This document shows, piece after piece, positions 44,877 through 51,958 of a stretch of DNA of 64,000 nucleotides. Below the pieces are notes generated by a model. It was not told the DNA's origin. It did no database searches and saw only the letters and a program-made list of their open reading frames with translations. Position 1 is the first letter of the stretch, and each line of letters starts with the position of its first letter. Made by a program: the position numbers and the translations under genes. The stretch is from an uncultured Kangiella sp. (GTDB taxonomy: Bacteria > Pseudomonadota > Gammaproteobacteria > Enterobacterales > Kangiellaceae), in assembly GCA_947503435.1 (NCBI GenBank), contig CANNDL010000002.1, positions 186,001 to 250,000 of the forward strand, written 5' to 3'.

Positions 44877-44977
44877 GGGCTTGAGGTGCTTGCCATTACA
44901 GGCCCTATTCTCAAAATACCTCCTTCTCATTTTGAGAGTGTTGAAGACTCCCAAGTCTATGGCTGGGAGTCTTTTTT
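44877..44977 (+). ncRNA. Candidate small RNA with three hairpins and a C/U-rich anti-Shine-Dalgarno loop
   Basis: In the 355-base gap between the S9 peptidase and cmoA. Hairpin 1: GGGCTT (44877-44882) with AGGCCC (44900-44905), loop GAGGTGCTTGCCATTAC. Hairpin 2: TCTCAAAAT (44909-44917) with ATTTTGAGA (44929-44937), loop ACCTCCTTCTC, complementary to ribosome binding sites. GAGGT in loop 1 can pair with ACCTC in loop 2. Hairpin 3: AAGACTCCCA (44944-44953) with TGGGAGTCTT (44964-44973) followed by T residues to 44977, a strong intrinsic terminator. No gene upstream needs a plus-strand terminator, since the neighbour is on the minus strand. Alternatively a cmoA leader with attenuator. No known RNA family recognised. 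Confidence 0.55.
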
Positions 44978-45069
44978 ATTGCTTTGATTTTTTATTCCTC
45001 ATATTTTGTAGAGCGACAAGTTAGTGTAAACTTATGCTCCATTGAATTTGTAATAAGCCCTGGGCCATT

Positions 45070-45798
45070 ATGAGCGGTAAAGACACCCTATTTTCCAATC
45101 CACAAGAAAATGTCAAATCCTTTGAGTTTGATCAGCAGGTTGTAGAAGTCTTCCCAGATATGATTGAACGCTCCGTTCCAGGTTATAGAACTATTATTCA
45201 AGGCATTGGCGAGATTGCTGAAAAATTTGTTCAACTTGACTCAAACATTTATGACTTGGGTTGCTCTCTTGGCGCTGCCTCCTTTTCTATTCGCCAAAAA
45301 CTCCAGGAACCCAGTTGTCGTATTATTGCCGTAGATAACTCTTCTGCTATGGTTGAACGTTGTCGTTTAATTCAGTCAGGGTACAACTTTGCGATGCCAA
45401 TCGACGTCCTTGAAGCCGATATTACTAAGCTGGAAATGCAAGACGCCAGTATGATTGTACTCAATTTTACTTTGCAATTTTTGCCTCAAGAAAAGCGCCA
45501 ACAACTAATTAGCAATATTTATTCTGCATTAAAGCCTGGTGGTATTTTGGTACTTTCTGAAAAGCTACAAATGTCGGAAGAAAACTTTGACGAATCCATT
45601 ATTGACTTGCATCACAAGTTTAAGAAACGCAACGGTTACAGTGATATGGAAATTGCCCAAAAACGTGCAGCCTTGGAAAATGTATTAATTCCTGATACCC
45701 GTGAGCAGCATTTTGAGCGATTTTCTCTAGCTGGCTTTAGCCAATTCGACACTTGGTTTCAGCATTTTAATTTCGTATCGTTTTTAGTTGTTAAATAA
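45070..45798 (+). CDS. cmoA: Carboxy-S-adenosyl-L-methionine synthase CmoA
   Basis: 242 residues, usual length. VAEVFPDMIERSVPGY-like start (VVEVFPDMIERSVPGYRTII), the SAM loop YDLGCSLGAASFSIRQ, AVDNSSAMVERC and LNFTLQFLP are CmoA signatures. It makes carboxy-SAM from SAM and prephenate, used by CmoB for the uridine-34 (cmo5U) tRNA modification. Directly followed by cmoB (2 bases between). No classical ribosome site before the ATG. The candidate small RNA ends 92 bases upstream. Confidence 0.96.
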   Translation: MSGKDTLFSNPQENVKSFEFDQQVVEVFPDMIERSVPGYRTIIQGIGEIAEKFVQLDSNIYDLGCSLGAASFSIRQKLQEPSCRIIAVDNSSAMVERCRLIQSGYNFAMPIDVLEADITKLEMQDASMIVLNFTLQFLPQEKRQQLISNIYSALKPGGILVLSEKLQMSEENFDESIIDLHHKFKKRNGYSDMEIAQKRAALENVLIPDTREQHFERFSLAGFSQFDTWFQHFNFVSFLVVK

Positions 45799-45800
45799 CA

Positions 45801-46802
45801 ATGTTTGACATACATCAATTCTTAAAGCCAACTTATCAAGCGATCGCCAACACACGCCTACATCCCTGGCTAGATGGTTTTAAAGCCGGCATTGATGCTC
45901 GCATGAGCGACTATACCCATGGCAAAATTGAAACTTGGGCAGAGTGTCTTAACCAATTGCCAGATTTAACGCCCGAAGCCGTTTATTTAAAAGATAAGGT
46001 TTCTATTGGACAAGCTGCACAACTCAATAAAGAGCAACAATTACAGTTAGAACAAACATTAAAAAACTTCCACCCGTGGCGAAAAGGCCCTTTTCATTTA
46101 TTCGGCACTCATATCGATACCGAGTGGCGTTCAGATTGGAAGTGGGATCGATTAGAAAAGCATATCTCACCCTTGGAAAATAAAGTGGTATTAGATGTTG
46201 GCTGCGGTAATGGCTACCATTGTTGGCGGATGGCTGAACAAAAACCTAAATTAGTTTTAGGCATAGATCCATCTCAGTTGTTTTTAATGCAGTTTGCTGC
46301 TGTGAAAAAATATTTGCCGAATGTACCTGTGCACTTCCTTCCCATTGGCATTGAATATTTGCCTGATGAAATCCCTAAACAAGGATTCGATACTATTTTC
46401 TCAATGGGTGTTCTTTATCATAGACGCTCCCCCATTGACCATATCAATCACCTAAAGAAACTCCTTAAGCATGGTGGCGAATTGATATTAGAAACTTTAG
46501 TTATCGATGGTGACGATGTAGCTCACCCCGATCAAGTACTAATTCCAGAGAATCGCTATGCCCAAATGAACAACGTATGGTTTATCCCAACCACACAAAT
46601 GCTTACCAAGTGGATGGAACGCTGTAACTTAGCTGATATTCAAGTGGTCGATGTAAACCAAACCTCTACGGATGAACAAAGAGCTACCGACTGGATGACT
46701 TTTCAATCATTAAGCGATTATCTGGATCCGAACGATCAAAATAAAACCATCGAAGGTTACCCTGCTCCTAAAAGAGTGATCATGATCGCTAAGCGAAAAT
46801 AG
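45801..46802 (+). CDS. cmoB: tRNA uridine-34 5-carboxymethyltransferase CmoB
   Basis: 333 residues. RKGPFHLFGTHIDTEWRSDWKW is the diagnostic CmoB segment, VLDVGCGNGYHCWRMA the cofactor loop and TIFSMGVLYHRRSPIDHI follows. It transfers the carboxymethyl group of carboxy-SAM to 5-hydroxyuridine at tRNA position 34, giving cmo5U and wider decoding. Forms an operon with cmoA and the pseudouridine synthase gene, starting 6 bases on. Confidence 0.96.
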   Translation: MFDIHQFLKPTYQAIANTRLHPWLDGFKAGIDARMSDYTHGKIETWAECLNQLPDLTPEAVYLKDKVSIGQAAQLNKEQQLQLEQTLKNFHPWRKGPFHLFGTHIDTEWRSDWKWDRLEKHISPLENKVVLDVGCGNGYHCWRMAEQKPKLVLGIDPSQLFLMQFAAVKKYLPNVPVHFLPIGIEYLPDEIPKQGFDTIFSMGVLYHRRSPIDHINHLKKLLKHGGELILETLVIDGDDVAHPDQVLIPENRYAQMNNVWFIPTTQMLTKWMERCNLADIQVVDVNQTSTDEQRATDWMTFQSLSDYLDPNDQNKTIEGYPAPKRVIMIAKRK

Positions 46803-46808
46803 AAAGTA

Positions 46809-47483
46809 ATGTCTGAACAAAACTACCACATAGTCCCTTTTTGCCCACAACCCGTGCAAATCATTAAACCTAATAAAAATTTTCTAATGATTAACAAACC
46901 TGCTGGACTGCTAACTATCCCAGGACGGCATGAAGAAAATAAAGACTGCATGATCACTCGTTTACAGTCTCATCATAAGTCACAAACAGCGACGGTTGTT
47001 CACCGACTGGATATGGCAACGTCAGGAATTATGGTAGTCGCGTTAACAAAAGCAGCACATCGCGATATTAGTAAGCAGTTCGAATTAAGACAGACAGATA
47101 AGCACTATATCGCCATAGTTGATGGTATTGTAGAGCAAGATTCAGGGGTAATCGACAAGCCGATGATTGCCGATTGGCCAAATCGACCCAAACAAAAAAT
47201 ATGCTATGAGGATGGCAAAAAAGCTATAACCGAATGGCATGTTTTGCAAAGAGATGTTGACAGCAATCGTACTCGGTTGAAGTTGAAGCCTATAACTGGT
47301 CGTAGTCATCAATTAAGACTACATTGCTTAGAATTAGGGCATCCAATTTTGGGGTGTCACTTATACCATCAAAACGGTTCCGAGAACAAAGCCAGTCGAC
47401 TCTTGTTGCATGCGGAGCAGCTAACTATTAACGATCCAAAAAATGGTGAAGCCGTAACAGCTGTAGCAACCTGTCCTTTTTAG
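46809..47483 (+). CDS. rluA: RluA-family pseudouridine synthase
   Basis: 224 residues, the size of RluA itself. [21 protein letters not shown] carries the catalytic Asp in the HRLD motif, KHYIAIVDG and [14 protein letters not shown] complete the family signature. E. coli RluA modifies U746 of 23S rRNA and U32 of some tRNAs; the small size and lack of an S4 domain favour this over RluC/RluD or TruC, though TruC cannot be fully excluded. Third gene of a tRNA-modification operon (cmoA, cmoB), followed closely by tRNA-Arg. Confidence 0.82.
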   Translation: MSEQNYHIVPFCPQPVQIIKPNKNFLMINKPAGLLTIPGRHEENKDCMITRLQSHHKSQTATVVHRLDMATSGIMVVALTKAAHRDISKQFELRQTDKHYIAIVDGIVEQDSGVIDKPMIADWPNRPKQKICYEDGKKAITEWHVLQRDVDSNRTRLKLKPITGRSHQLRLHCLELGHPILGCHLYHQNGSENKASRLLLHAEQLTINDPKNGEAVTAVATCPF

Positions 47484-47492
47484 ACTTTCTGG

Positions 47493-47521
47493 TTGATTCG
47501 CGTAAAAAGAATTGCAACAAT
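47493..47521 (+). promoter_or_regulatory. Promoter of tRNA-Arg
   Basis: TTGATT (47493-47498), 17-base spacer, AACAAT (47516-47521), then an ACGCGCG discriminator; start near 47528, about 13 bases before the tRNA. Confidence 0.55.
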
Positions 47522-47540
47522 ACGCGCGAATTATTACAAA

Positions 47541-47617
47541 GCACCCGTAGCTCAGCTGGATAGAGCGTCGCCCTCCGGAGGCGAAGGTCACAGGTTCGAC
47601 TCCTGTCGGGTGCGCCA
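47541..47617 (+). tRNA. tRNA-Arg (anticodon CCG)
   Basis: 77 bases from GCACCCGTAGCTCAGCTGG to CGGGTGCGCCA with CCA encoded. Anticodon stem-loop GCCCTCCGGAGGC gives CCG; T arm CAGGTTCGACTCCTG. Acceptor GCACCCG pairs with CGGGTGC. Very close to the E. coli argX tRNA. Proteins predicted antisense to it are spurious. Confidence 0.97.
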
Positions 47618-47683
47618 ACTTTGATTGAATCATATCTCATCAATCGATTAGAATACGCTCATCAATACAATAAAATTATCATT

Positions 47684-48193
47684 ATGAAAAAAATAGAAAA
47701 TACATTCGAGAAAGGGATTTTTATCAGCCGATGGCTATTAGCACCTTTTTTTGTGGGCTTGATAGTTGGCATCGTTATTTTACTGACTAGCTTTGCTAAA
47801 GAATTATGGCACTTAATTAGTCATTTCTCAGAATTGAATGAAATGAACACTATTTTAGGCATACTAGCTTTAGTAGATATGACTCTTCTGGCTAATTTGT
47901 TAATTATCATCATCTTTAGCGGTTACGAAAGCTTCGTTTCTAAAATCGATGTTGTAAATCATGAAGATCGCCCAGGATGGATGGGTAAAGTCGGCTTTTC
48001 AACTTTAAAAGTAAAGCTCATTAGCTCGATTGTTGCTATTTCTGCGATTGATTTATTAAGAACCTATATGAAACTGGAAACCGGTGAAGATTTAGATATT
48101 GTATGGACTAAACTAGCCATACATTCGGTATTCGTTATATCAGGCTTGTTATTTGCCATCATGGATTACTTAACCAGTAAAAGTACTAACTGA
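47684..48193 (+). CDS. UPF0114 (YqhA-like) inner-membrane protein
   Basis: 169 residues from the ATG at 47684; a TTG 21 codons earlier would overlap tRNA-proximal sequence and adds no homology. Opening EKGIFISRWLLAPFFVGL is the YqhA/TIGR00645 signature, with about four membrane segments (including IVGIVILLTSFAK and LALVDMTLLANLLIIIIFSG). RPGWMGKVGFSTLKVKLISSIVAIS is also typical. Function of the family is unknown. Followed by a strong hairpin terminator at 48209. Confidence 0.9.
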   Translation: MKKIENTFEKGIFISRWLLAPFFVGLIVGIVILLTSFAKELWHLISHFSELNEMNTILGILALVDMTLLANLLIIIIFSGYESFVSKIDVVNHEDRPGWMGKVGFSTLKVKLISSIVAISAIDLLRTYMKLETGEDLDIVWTKLAIHSVFVISGLLFAIMDYLTSKSTN

Positions 48194-48208
48194 TCACAAT
48201 ACTTCACA

Positions 48209-48239
48209 TAAAAAAACCGCCATAAGGCGGTTTTTTTTT
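48209..48239. terminator. Bidirectional intrinsic terminator
   Basis: AAAAAACCGCC (48211-48221), ATAA, GGCGGTTTTTT (48226-48236). Lies between the convergent yqhA-like and yegP-like genes. Confidence 0.92.
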
Positions 48240-48253
48240 ATTTAAATCGATGA

Positions 48254-48583
48254 TTACTCTTCTTCAACAGGAGCGTCTGCAGCATTTTTCATTACAGATT
48301 GGATACCGTTATTTCGACCGCTTTCAGATTTATACATTTGGCTTTTACCAATTTGCTGGCCATTCGAAGCATTCAAGCCCCAATAAAAACGACCATCTTT
48401 AGCAGTTTTCTTTTCAAAATTTGACTCATCCTGAGAATTCTTACGTACCGATTCGATACCATTATCACAGCCAGAGCGTGAAGAATAACCTTGTGATTGC
48501 ATGATCACTTCGCCATTTCCAGCTTTTAATACGAAATAATCTTTTCCGTCTTTTCCTTTTGAAACTACAAATTTACCAGCCAT
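48254..48583 (-). CDS. YegP family protein with two DUF1508 repeats
   Basis: 109 residues from the ATG at 48583, favoured by AGAGGTAATAACA upstream; an alternative start 12 codons earlier has no ribosome site. Two DUF1508 repeats: GKFVVSKGKDGKDYFVLKAGNGEVI with SQGYSSRSGCDNGIESVRKN, and RFYWGLNASNGQQIGKSQMY with SESGRNNGIQSVMKN. Small cytosolic protein of unknown biochemical role, often induced by stress. An acidic tail (APVEEE) ends it. Confidence 0.93.
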   Translation of the reverse strand: MAGKFVVSKGKDGKDYFVLKAGNGEVIMQSQGYSSRSGCDNGIESVRKNSQDESNFEKKTAKDGRFYWGLNASNGQQIGKSQMYKSESGRNNGIQSVMKNAADAPVEEE

Positions 48584-48835
48584 TGTTATTACCTCTAATT
48601 GTTTATAGTTAAGCTGCACCCAGCCCCGATTAAGAAATACTCACTTATTTCAGCCTAAAATTCAAGTCAGAATGGCCTTTTTTGAAAGAATATTCATTTT
48701 TTTACAATTATCTAAGTTAATGATATTACTTCACATTTTACCGATCTTTTACATTTGAAAGATAAAGATCTAAGATGGAAGTGCTAATATTTTATGGTCT
48801 TAATTAAATACATGGATTTTCGAAGGAGGAACACC

Positions 48836-49942
48836 ATGAAAAAACTTCCATTGGCTATCGCAATTGCTAGCTCTTTAGCAATCCTTGGCGGCTGTGCATC
48901 TCAACAAGCTCCAACAAATGACGACACCGCTCGTTTACAAGCTGAGCTAGATCGTGTGAATGCTGAAAAAGCACGTTTAGCAGCACAAGCTGCAGAAGCG
49001 GATCGTTTACGTCGCGAATTAGCGGCAGCTCAAAGCTCGTCTACAACTACTCAAACTAGTTACACTGCATCAGGTGACTTATTACCACCTAATGCTCAAC
49101 CTGGTGAATGTTATTCACGTGTATTAGTTCCTGCTGTTTATGAAACGACTACTGAGCAAGTTTTAGCAAAAACGGCTTCTGAGCGTGTTGAAGTAGTTCC
49201 AGCAACTTATGAGTTCGTTGAAGAAACTGTGATGACTCGTGAAGCTTCCAGTAAATTAGAAGTTATTCCGGCAACTTATAGAACTGTCACTGAAGAAATC
49301 ATGGTTGAGCCAGAGAAAACGGTTCTGCGTGAAGTTCCAGCACAGTACGGCACTGAGTCTGAGCAAATCTTAATTAAACCAGCTTACACTACTTGGAAAA
49401 AAGGTCGAGGACCAATCGAAAAAGTAGATGCATCTACTGGCGAAATTATGTGTTTAGTTGAAGTTCCTGCTGAATATCGCACGGTAACCAAGCGTGTTGT
49501 AGTTAGCCCAGCTTCTACTGTTTCAGATGTTATCCCAGCTGTATTTAAAACGGTAACTCGTACAGTATTAGATCAACCTGCTACTACTCGTGAAATTGAA
49601 ATTCCTGCTCAATACGATACGGTTAAAGTACGTAAGCTAGTAACGCCTGCATCAGAGCAGCGATTTGCTATTCCTGAAGAATACACTACTGTGTCTAAGC
49701 GAGCTTTAGTTTCTGACTCTTTCTTAGAGTGGAGACCTATTCTTTGTGAAACCAATACGACACCGGGTTTAATCTCGCGTCTACAACGTTCTTTAAACGA
49801 AGCTGGCTATGAAGCTGGTTCTGTTGATGGTGTGTTAGGTTCAGCAACTATGCGCGCGGTTAATAAGTATCAATTAGATAATGGTTTAGCTTCAGGCCAA
49901 TTAACTATTGCTACTTTAGAAAAGTTAGGTGTTTCTCTATAA
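48836..49942 (+). CDS. Peptidoglycan-binding lipoprotein with eight short repeats
   Basis: 368 residues from the ATG at 48836, just after GAAGGAGGAACACC. Lipobox LAILGGCASQ, then an Ala-rich coiled coil (ARLQAELDRVNAEKARLAAQ). Residues about 95-290 contain eight units of the pattern [VI]-P-A-x-[YF]-x-T-V-x(3)-[VI]-[LMV] spaced roughly 24-40 residues (VPAVYETTTEQVL, IPATYRTVTEEIM, IPAQYDTVKVRKL, and others). The C-terminus is a peptidoglycan-binding domain (RLQRSLNEAGYEAGSVDGVL). Likely an outer-membrane lipoprotein tying the membrane to the wall. No enzyme motif. Confidence 0.87.
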   Translation: MKKLPLAIAIASSLAILGGCASQQAPTNDDTARLQAELDRVNAEKARLAAQAAEADRLRRELAAAQSSSTTTQTSYTASGDLLPPNAQPGECYSRVLVPAVYETTTEQVLAKTASERVEVVPATYEFVEETVMTREASSKLEVIPATYRTVTEEIMVEPEKTVLREVPAQYGTESEQILIKPAYTTWKKGRGPIEKVDASTGEIMCLVEVPAEYRTVTKRVVVSPASTVSDVIPAVFKTVTRTVLDQPATTREIEIPAQYDTVKVRKLVTPASEQRFAIPEEYTTVSKRALVSDSFLEWRPILCETNTTPGLISRLQRSLNEAGYEAGSVDGVLGSATMRAVNKYQLDNGLASGQLTIATLEKLGVSL

Positions 49943-49961
49943 TTATTTATAGAGCCTGATA

Positions 49962-49990
49962 AAAGAAGTCCTTCGGGGCTTCTTTTTTTT
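49962..49990 (+). terminator. Intrinsic terminator with UUCG tetraloop
   Basis: AGAAGTCC (49964-49971), TTCG, GGGCTTCT (49976-49983) then T residues. One G-T pair in the stem. Confidence 0.9.
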
Positions 49991-50014
49991 GCTGCCAAAA
50001 ATTATATTGATTCT

Positions 50015-50455
50015 ATGAAAATAACTAAAAGCAAAATCACTCAAGCAATAATTATTATAGCTCTATTAGGGCTTTACTGGTTTATTGAACAAGCTAAAAT
50101 ACCTAGACTATCTGACGGCAATCAGAATGAATTACTAAAGAACTATTACCATAATAAAGTTTCAAAGAAGATGATCAAAATTACTGGTGTCACCAAAAAA
50201 TTATTAGCGGATGACCTTATAAAGCCTAGGCATCAAAAATTCATTATCCATGTTGATGGCAATATGTCTTTATTAGTAACCCATAATATCGATTTGGCTC
50301 CTAGAATAAATAGTCTTAATGAAGGCGACCTCGTAGAAATATACGGTCAATACGAATGGAATAGTCAAGGCGGCCTACTCCATTGGACACACCATGATCC
50401 TAGAGGCAGACGAGAAGGCGGTTGGATAATTCATAATGGAAAGAAGTATGAATAA
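50015..50455 (+). CDS. DUF3465 family protein
   Basis: 146 residues with an N-terminal signal-anchor (ITQAIIIIALLGLYWF). HQKFIIHVDGNMSLLVTHNIDLAPRI, then GDLVEIYGQYEWN and GGLLHWTHHDPRGRREGGW, match the DUF3465 family, an OB-like domain of unknown function. Its end overlaps the start of the L,D-transpeptidase gene by 8 bases, so a functional link at the cell wall is likely but unproven. The ribosome site is weak. Confidence 0.88.
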   Translation: MKITKSKITQAIIIIALLGLYWFIEQAKIPRLSDGNQNELLKNYYHNKVSKKMIKITGVTKKLLADDLIKPRHQKFIIHVDGNMSLLVTHNIDLAPRINSLNEGDLVEIYGQYEWNSQGGLLHWTHHDPRGRREGGWIIHNGKKYE

Positions 50456-51158
50456 GCTTTGGCTAATTATCATTAGTATAGGAATCTTAGCTATAATCAC
50501 TTTATACTTTTTTGGGAGAACCCTATGGCACCCTTATTGGATTAAAATCATGGGGAAACAATCTGTAACAGAAGTCATTAGTAAAATATCAACAAAGCAT
50601 GATAAATACTTTCGACAAATCCTAAACGAAAAAGGCATCAAGAATAACCCTGCAGATCTTGCTTACTTAGCGTTTAAGGATGTTGACTTACTGGAAGTTT
50701 GGGGCAAGTCAGACGGCAGTTGGCTACACATAACTAACTACCCTATTCTTAAAGCAAGCGGAGAATTAGGGCCTAAATTACAAGAAGGCGACAGACAAGT
50801 TCCTGAAGGTTTATACAAAATCATTGGTTTTAACCCAAATAGCGCCTTCCACCTTTCTATGAAGTTAAATTACCCTAATAAATTTGATTCAGAAAAGGCA
50901 AAGCTAGAAGGCAGAAGTAAACCCGGAAGTAATATATTCATTCACGGAAAAGAATCATCAATCGGCTGTTTAGCTATGGGTGATGAGGTGATCGAAAAAC
51001 TATTTTTGTTGAGCCATAGTGTAGGTATTCAAAATATTCAAGTAATTATTGCACCAACCGATTTTAGAAAAAACAAACCAAAACATTTAATTAACAAACC
51101 AAGCTGGACTCCTGAGCTATACGCGAATATTGAACAAAAACTTCAAGAGTTTAAATAG
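50448..51158 (+). CDS. L,D-transpeptidase (YafK-like) murein enzyme
   Basis: 236 residues from the ATG at 50448, preceded by GGAAAGAAGT; an ATG four codons earlier is less well placed. Signal-anchor (LWLIIISIGILAIITLYFF), then the YkuD fold with FIHGKESSIGCLAMGDEVIE carrying the catalytic His, Ser and Cys pattern HGxxxSxGCxxM. The DPRGR-free, YafK/DpaA-type arrangement suggests it may act on Lpp-murein links or 3-3 cross-links. Coupled to the DUF3465 gene by overlap. Confidence 0.9.
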   Translation: MNKLWLIIISIGILAIITLYFFGRTLWHPYWIKIMGKQSVTEVISKISTKHDKYFRQILNEKGIKNNPADLAYLAFKDVDLLEVWGKSDGSWLHITNYPILKASGELGPKLQEGDRQVPEGLYKIIGFNPNSAFHLSMKLNYPNKFDSEKAKLEGRSKPGSNIFIHGKESSIGCLAMGDEVIEKLFLLSHSVGIQNIQVIIAPTDFRKNKPKHLINKPSWTPELYANIEQKLQEFK

Positions 51159-51187
51159 TAAAATACGAATATCGTATTTAGGAGTGC

Positions 51188-51223
51188 AAAAAACTTGGGC
51201 ATTTACAATAAGAAAATGCCCAA
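51188..51223 (-). terminator. Intrinsic terminator of the AhpD-like gene
   Basis: TTGGGCATTT (51195-51204) pairs with AAATGCCCAA (51214-51223); on the minus strand it is followed by GTTTTTT. May also end the L,D-transpeptidase gene. Confidence 0.85.
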
Positions 51224-51263
51224 AAATTAGACTACAGCACAGCTTTAGAACAACGATATCAGT

Positions 51264-51854
51264 CTAAACGTGTTTACCGCCGTCCCAACCTCCTGAAGAT
51301 AAAACTCTATCCCCCATTGCTTTTGGTGACTCTTCTAAATCAGTTGCCATTGAATCATTCCAACGATTTAAGAAGCCATATAAACAAACCACGCCTAGAA
51401 TTTCTACGATTTGGTTTTCAGTCCAATGTTCTTTCATACGATCAATTAACTCCTGATCAACTGCATTTGGAACAGAACCAGCAGCCAAAGCATAATCCAA
51501 TGCAACTCTTTCCGCATCGGTGTACAGCTCAGAAGTTTGATACTCCCAAATTTGGTCTAATTTATCCTGAGAAACCCCATGAATTTTTGCAGCAACTAAT
51601 GAGTGCGCTTCACAATACTGGCAACCTACCGCACGACTGGCAAAATGAGCAATCAAACGCTTAAAGCCTAAATGCACTTCACCATCTTTTGGCATTACTG
51701 CTTTAGTTAATTCTCCAAAGCCTTTAACTATTTCAGGGCGACGCTGCATCGTTAGTAAACTATTTGGTACAAAGCCTAAGATTTCTTCAAAGATTTGAAA
51801 ATCTGCGGCTAAGTCTGGGTGTAAGTTTTTATCTAATGGTTCTAAAAAAGCCAT
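51264..51854 (-). CDS. Carboxymuconolactone decarboxylase/AhpD-like peroxidase-related protein
   Basis: 196 residues. The AhpD-type redox site is SRAVGCQYCEAHSLVAAKI (Cys-X-X-Cys followed by His two residues after), and the fold is helical throughout. Relatives are annotated as peroxidase-related enzymes or carboxymuconolactone decarboxylases; the CXXC makes an alkylhydroperoxidase-type thiol function more likely. Own transcript, between two terminators. Substrate unknown. Confidence 0.9.
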   Translation of the reverse strand: MAFLEPLDKNLHPDLAADFQIFEEILGFVPNSLLTMQRRPEIVKGFGELTKAVMPKDGEVHLGFKRLIAHFASRAVGCQYCEAHSLVAAKIHGVSQDKLDQIWEYQTSELYTDAERVALDYALAAGSVPNAVDQELIDRMKEHWTENQIVEILGVVCLYGFLNRWNDSMATDLEESPKAMGDRVLSSGGWDGGKHV

Positions 51855-51903
51855 TTACAGTTCCTCTCATTCAAATGTTAAAAATATCATAAAAAAATAA
51901 TAT

Positions 51904-51931
51904 AAAAAAAGGCTTTCCGAAGAAAGCCTTT
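51904..51931 (-). terminator. Intrinsic terminator of the M1 peptidase gene
   Basis: AAAGGCTTTC (51908-51917), CGAA tetraloop, GAAAGCCTTT (51922-51931); T run on the minus strand. It ends 28 bases after the stop at 51959. Confidence 0.9.
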
Positions 51932-51958
51932 GCTCAAAGTCTTACAGTGGGCTGGTTA

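Noticed and set aside
44877-44977. Interpretation of the three hairpins as a riboswitch or T-box of cmoA
   Set aside because: No specifier loop, T-box sequence or known aptamer core is visible, and there is no leader peptide. An attenuator role cannot be excluded, but a stand-alone RNA fits better.
47421-47643. Two minus-strand frames of about 70 residues over tRNA-Arg
   Set aside because: They are antisense to the tRNA and to the end of rluA. The text resembles the common mis-annotated tRNA-overlap proteins, so they are spurious.
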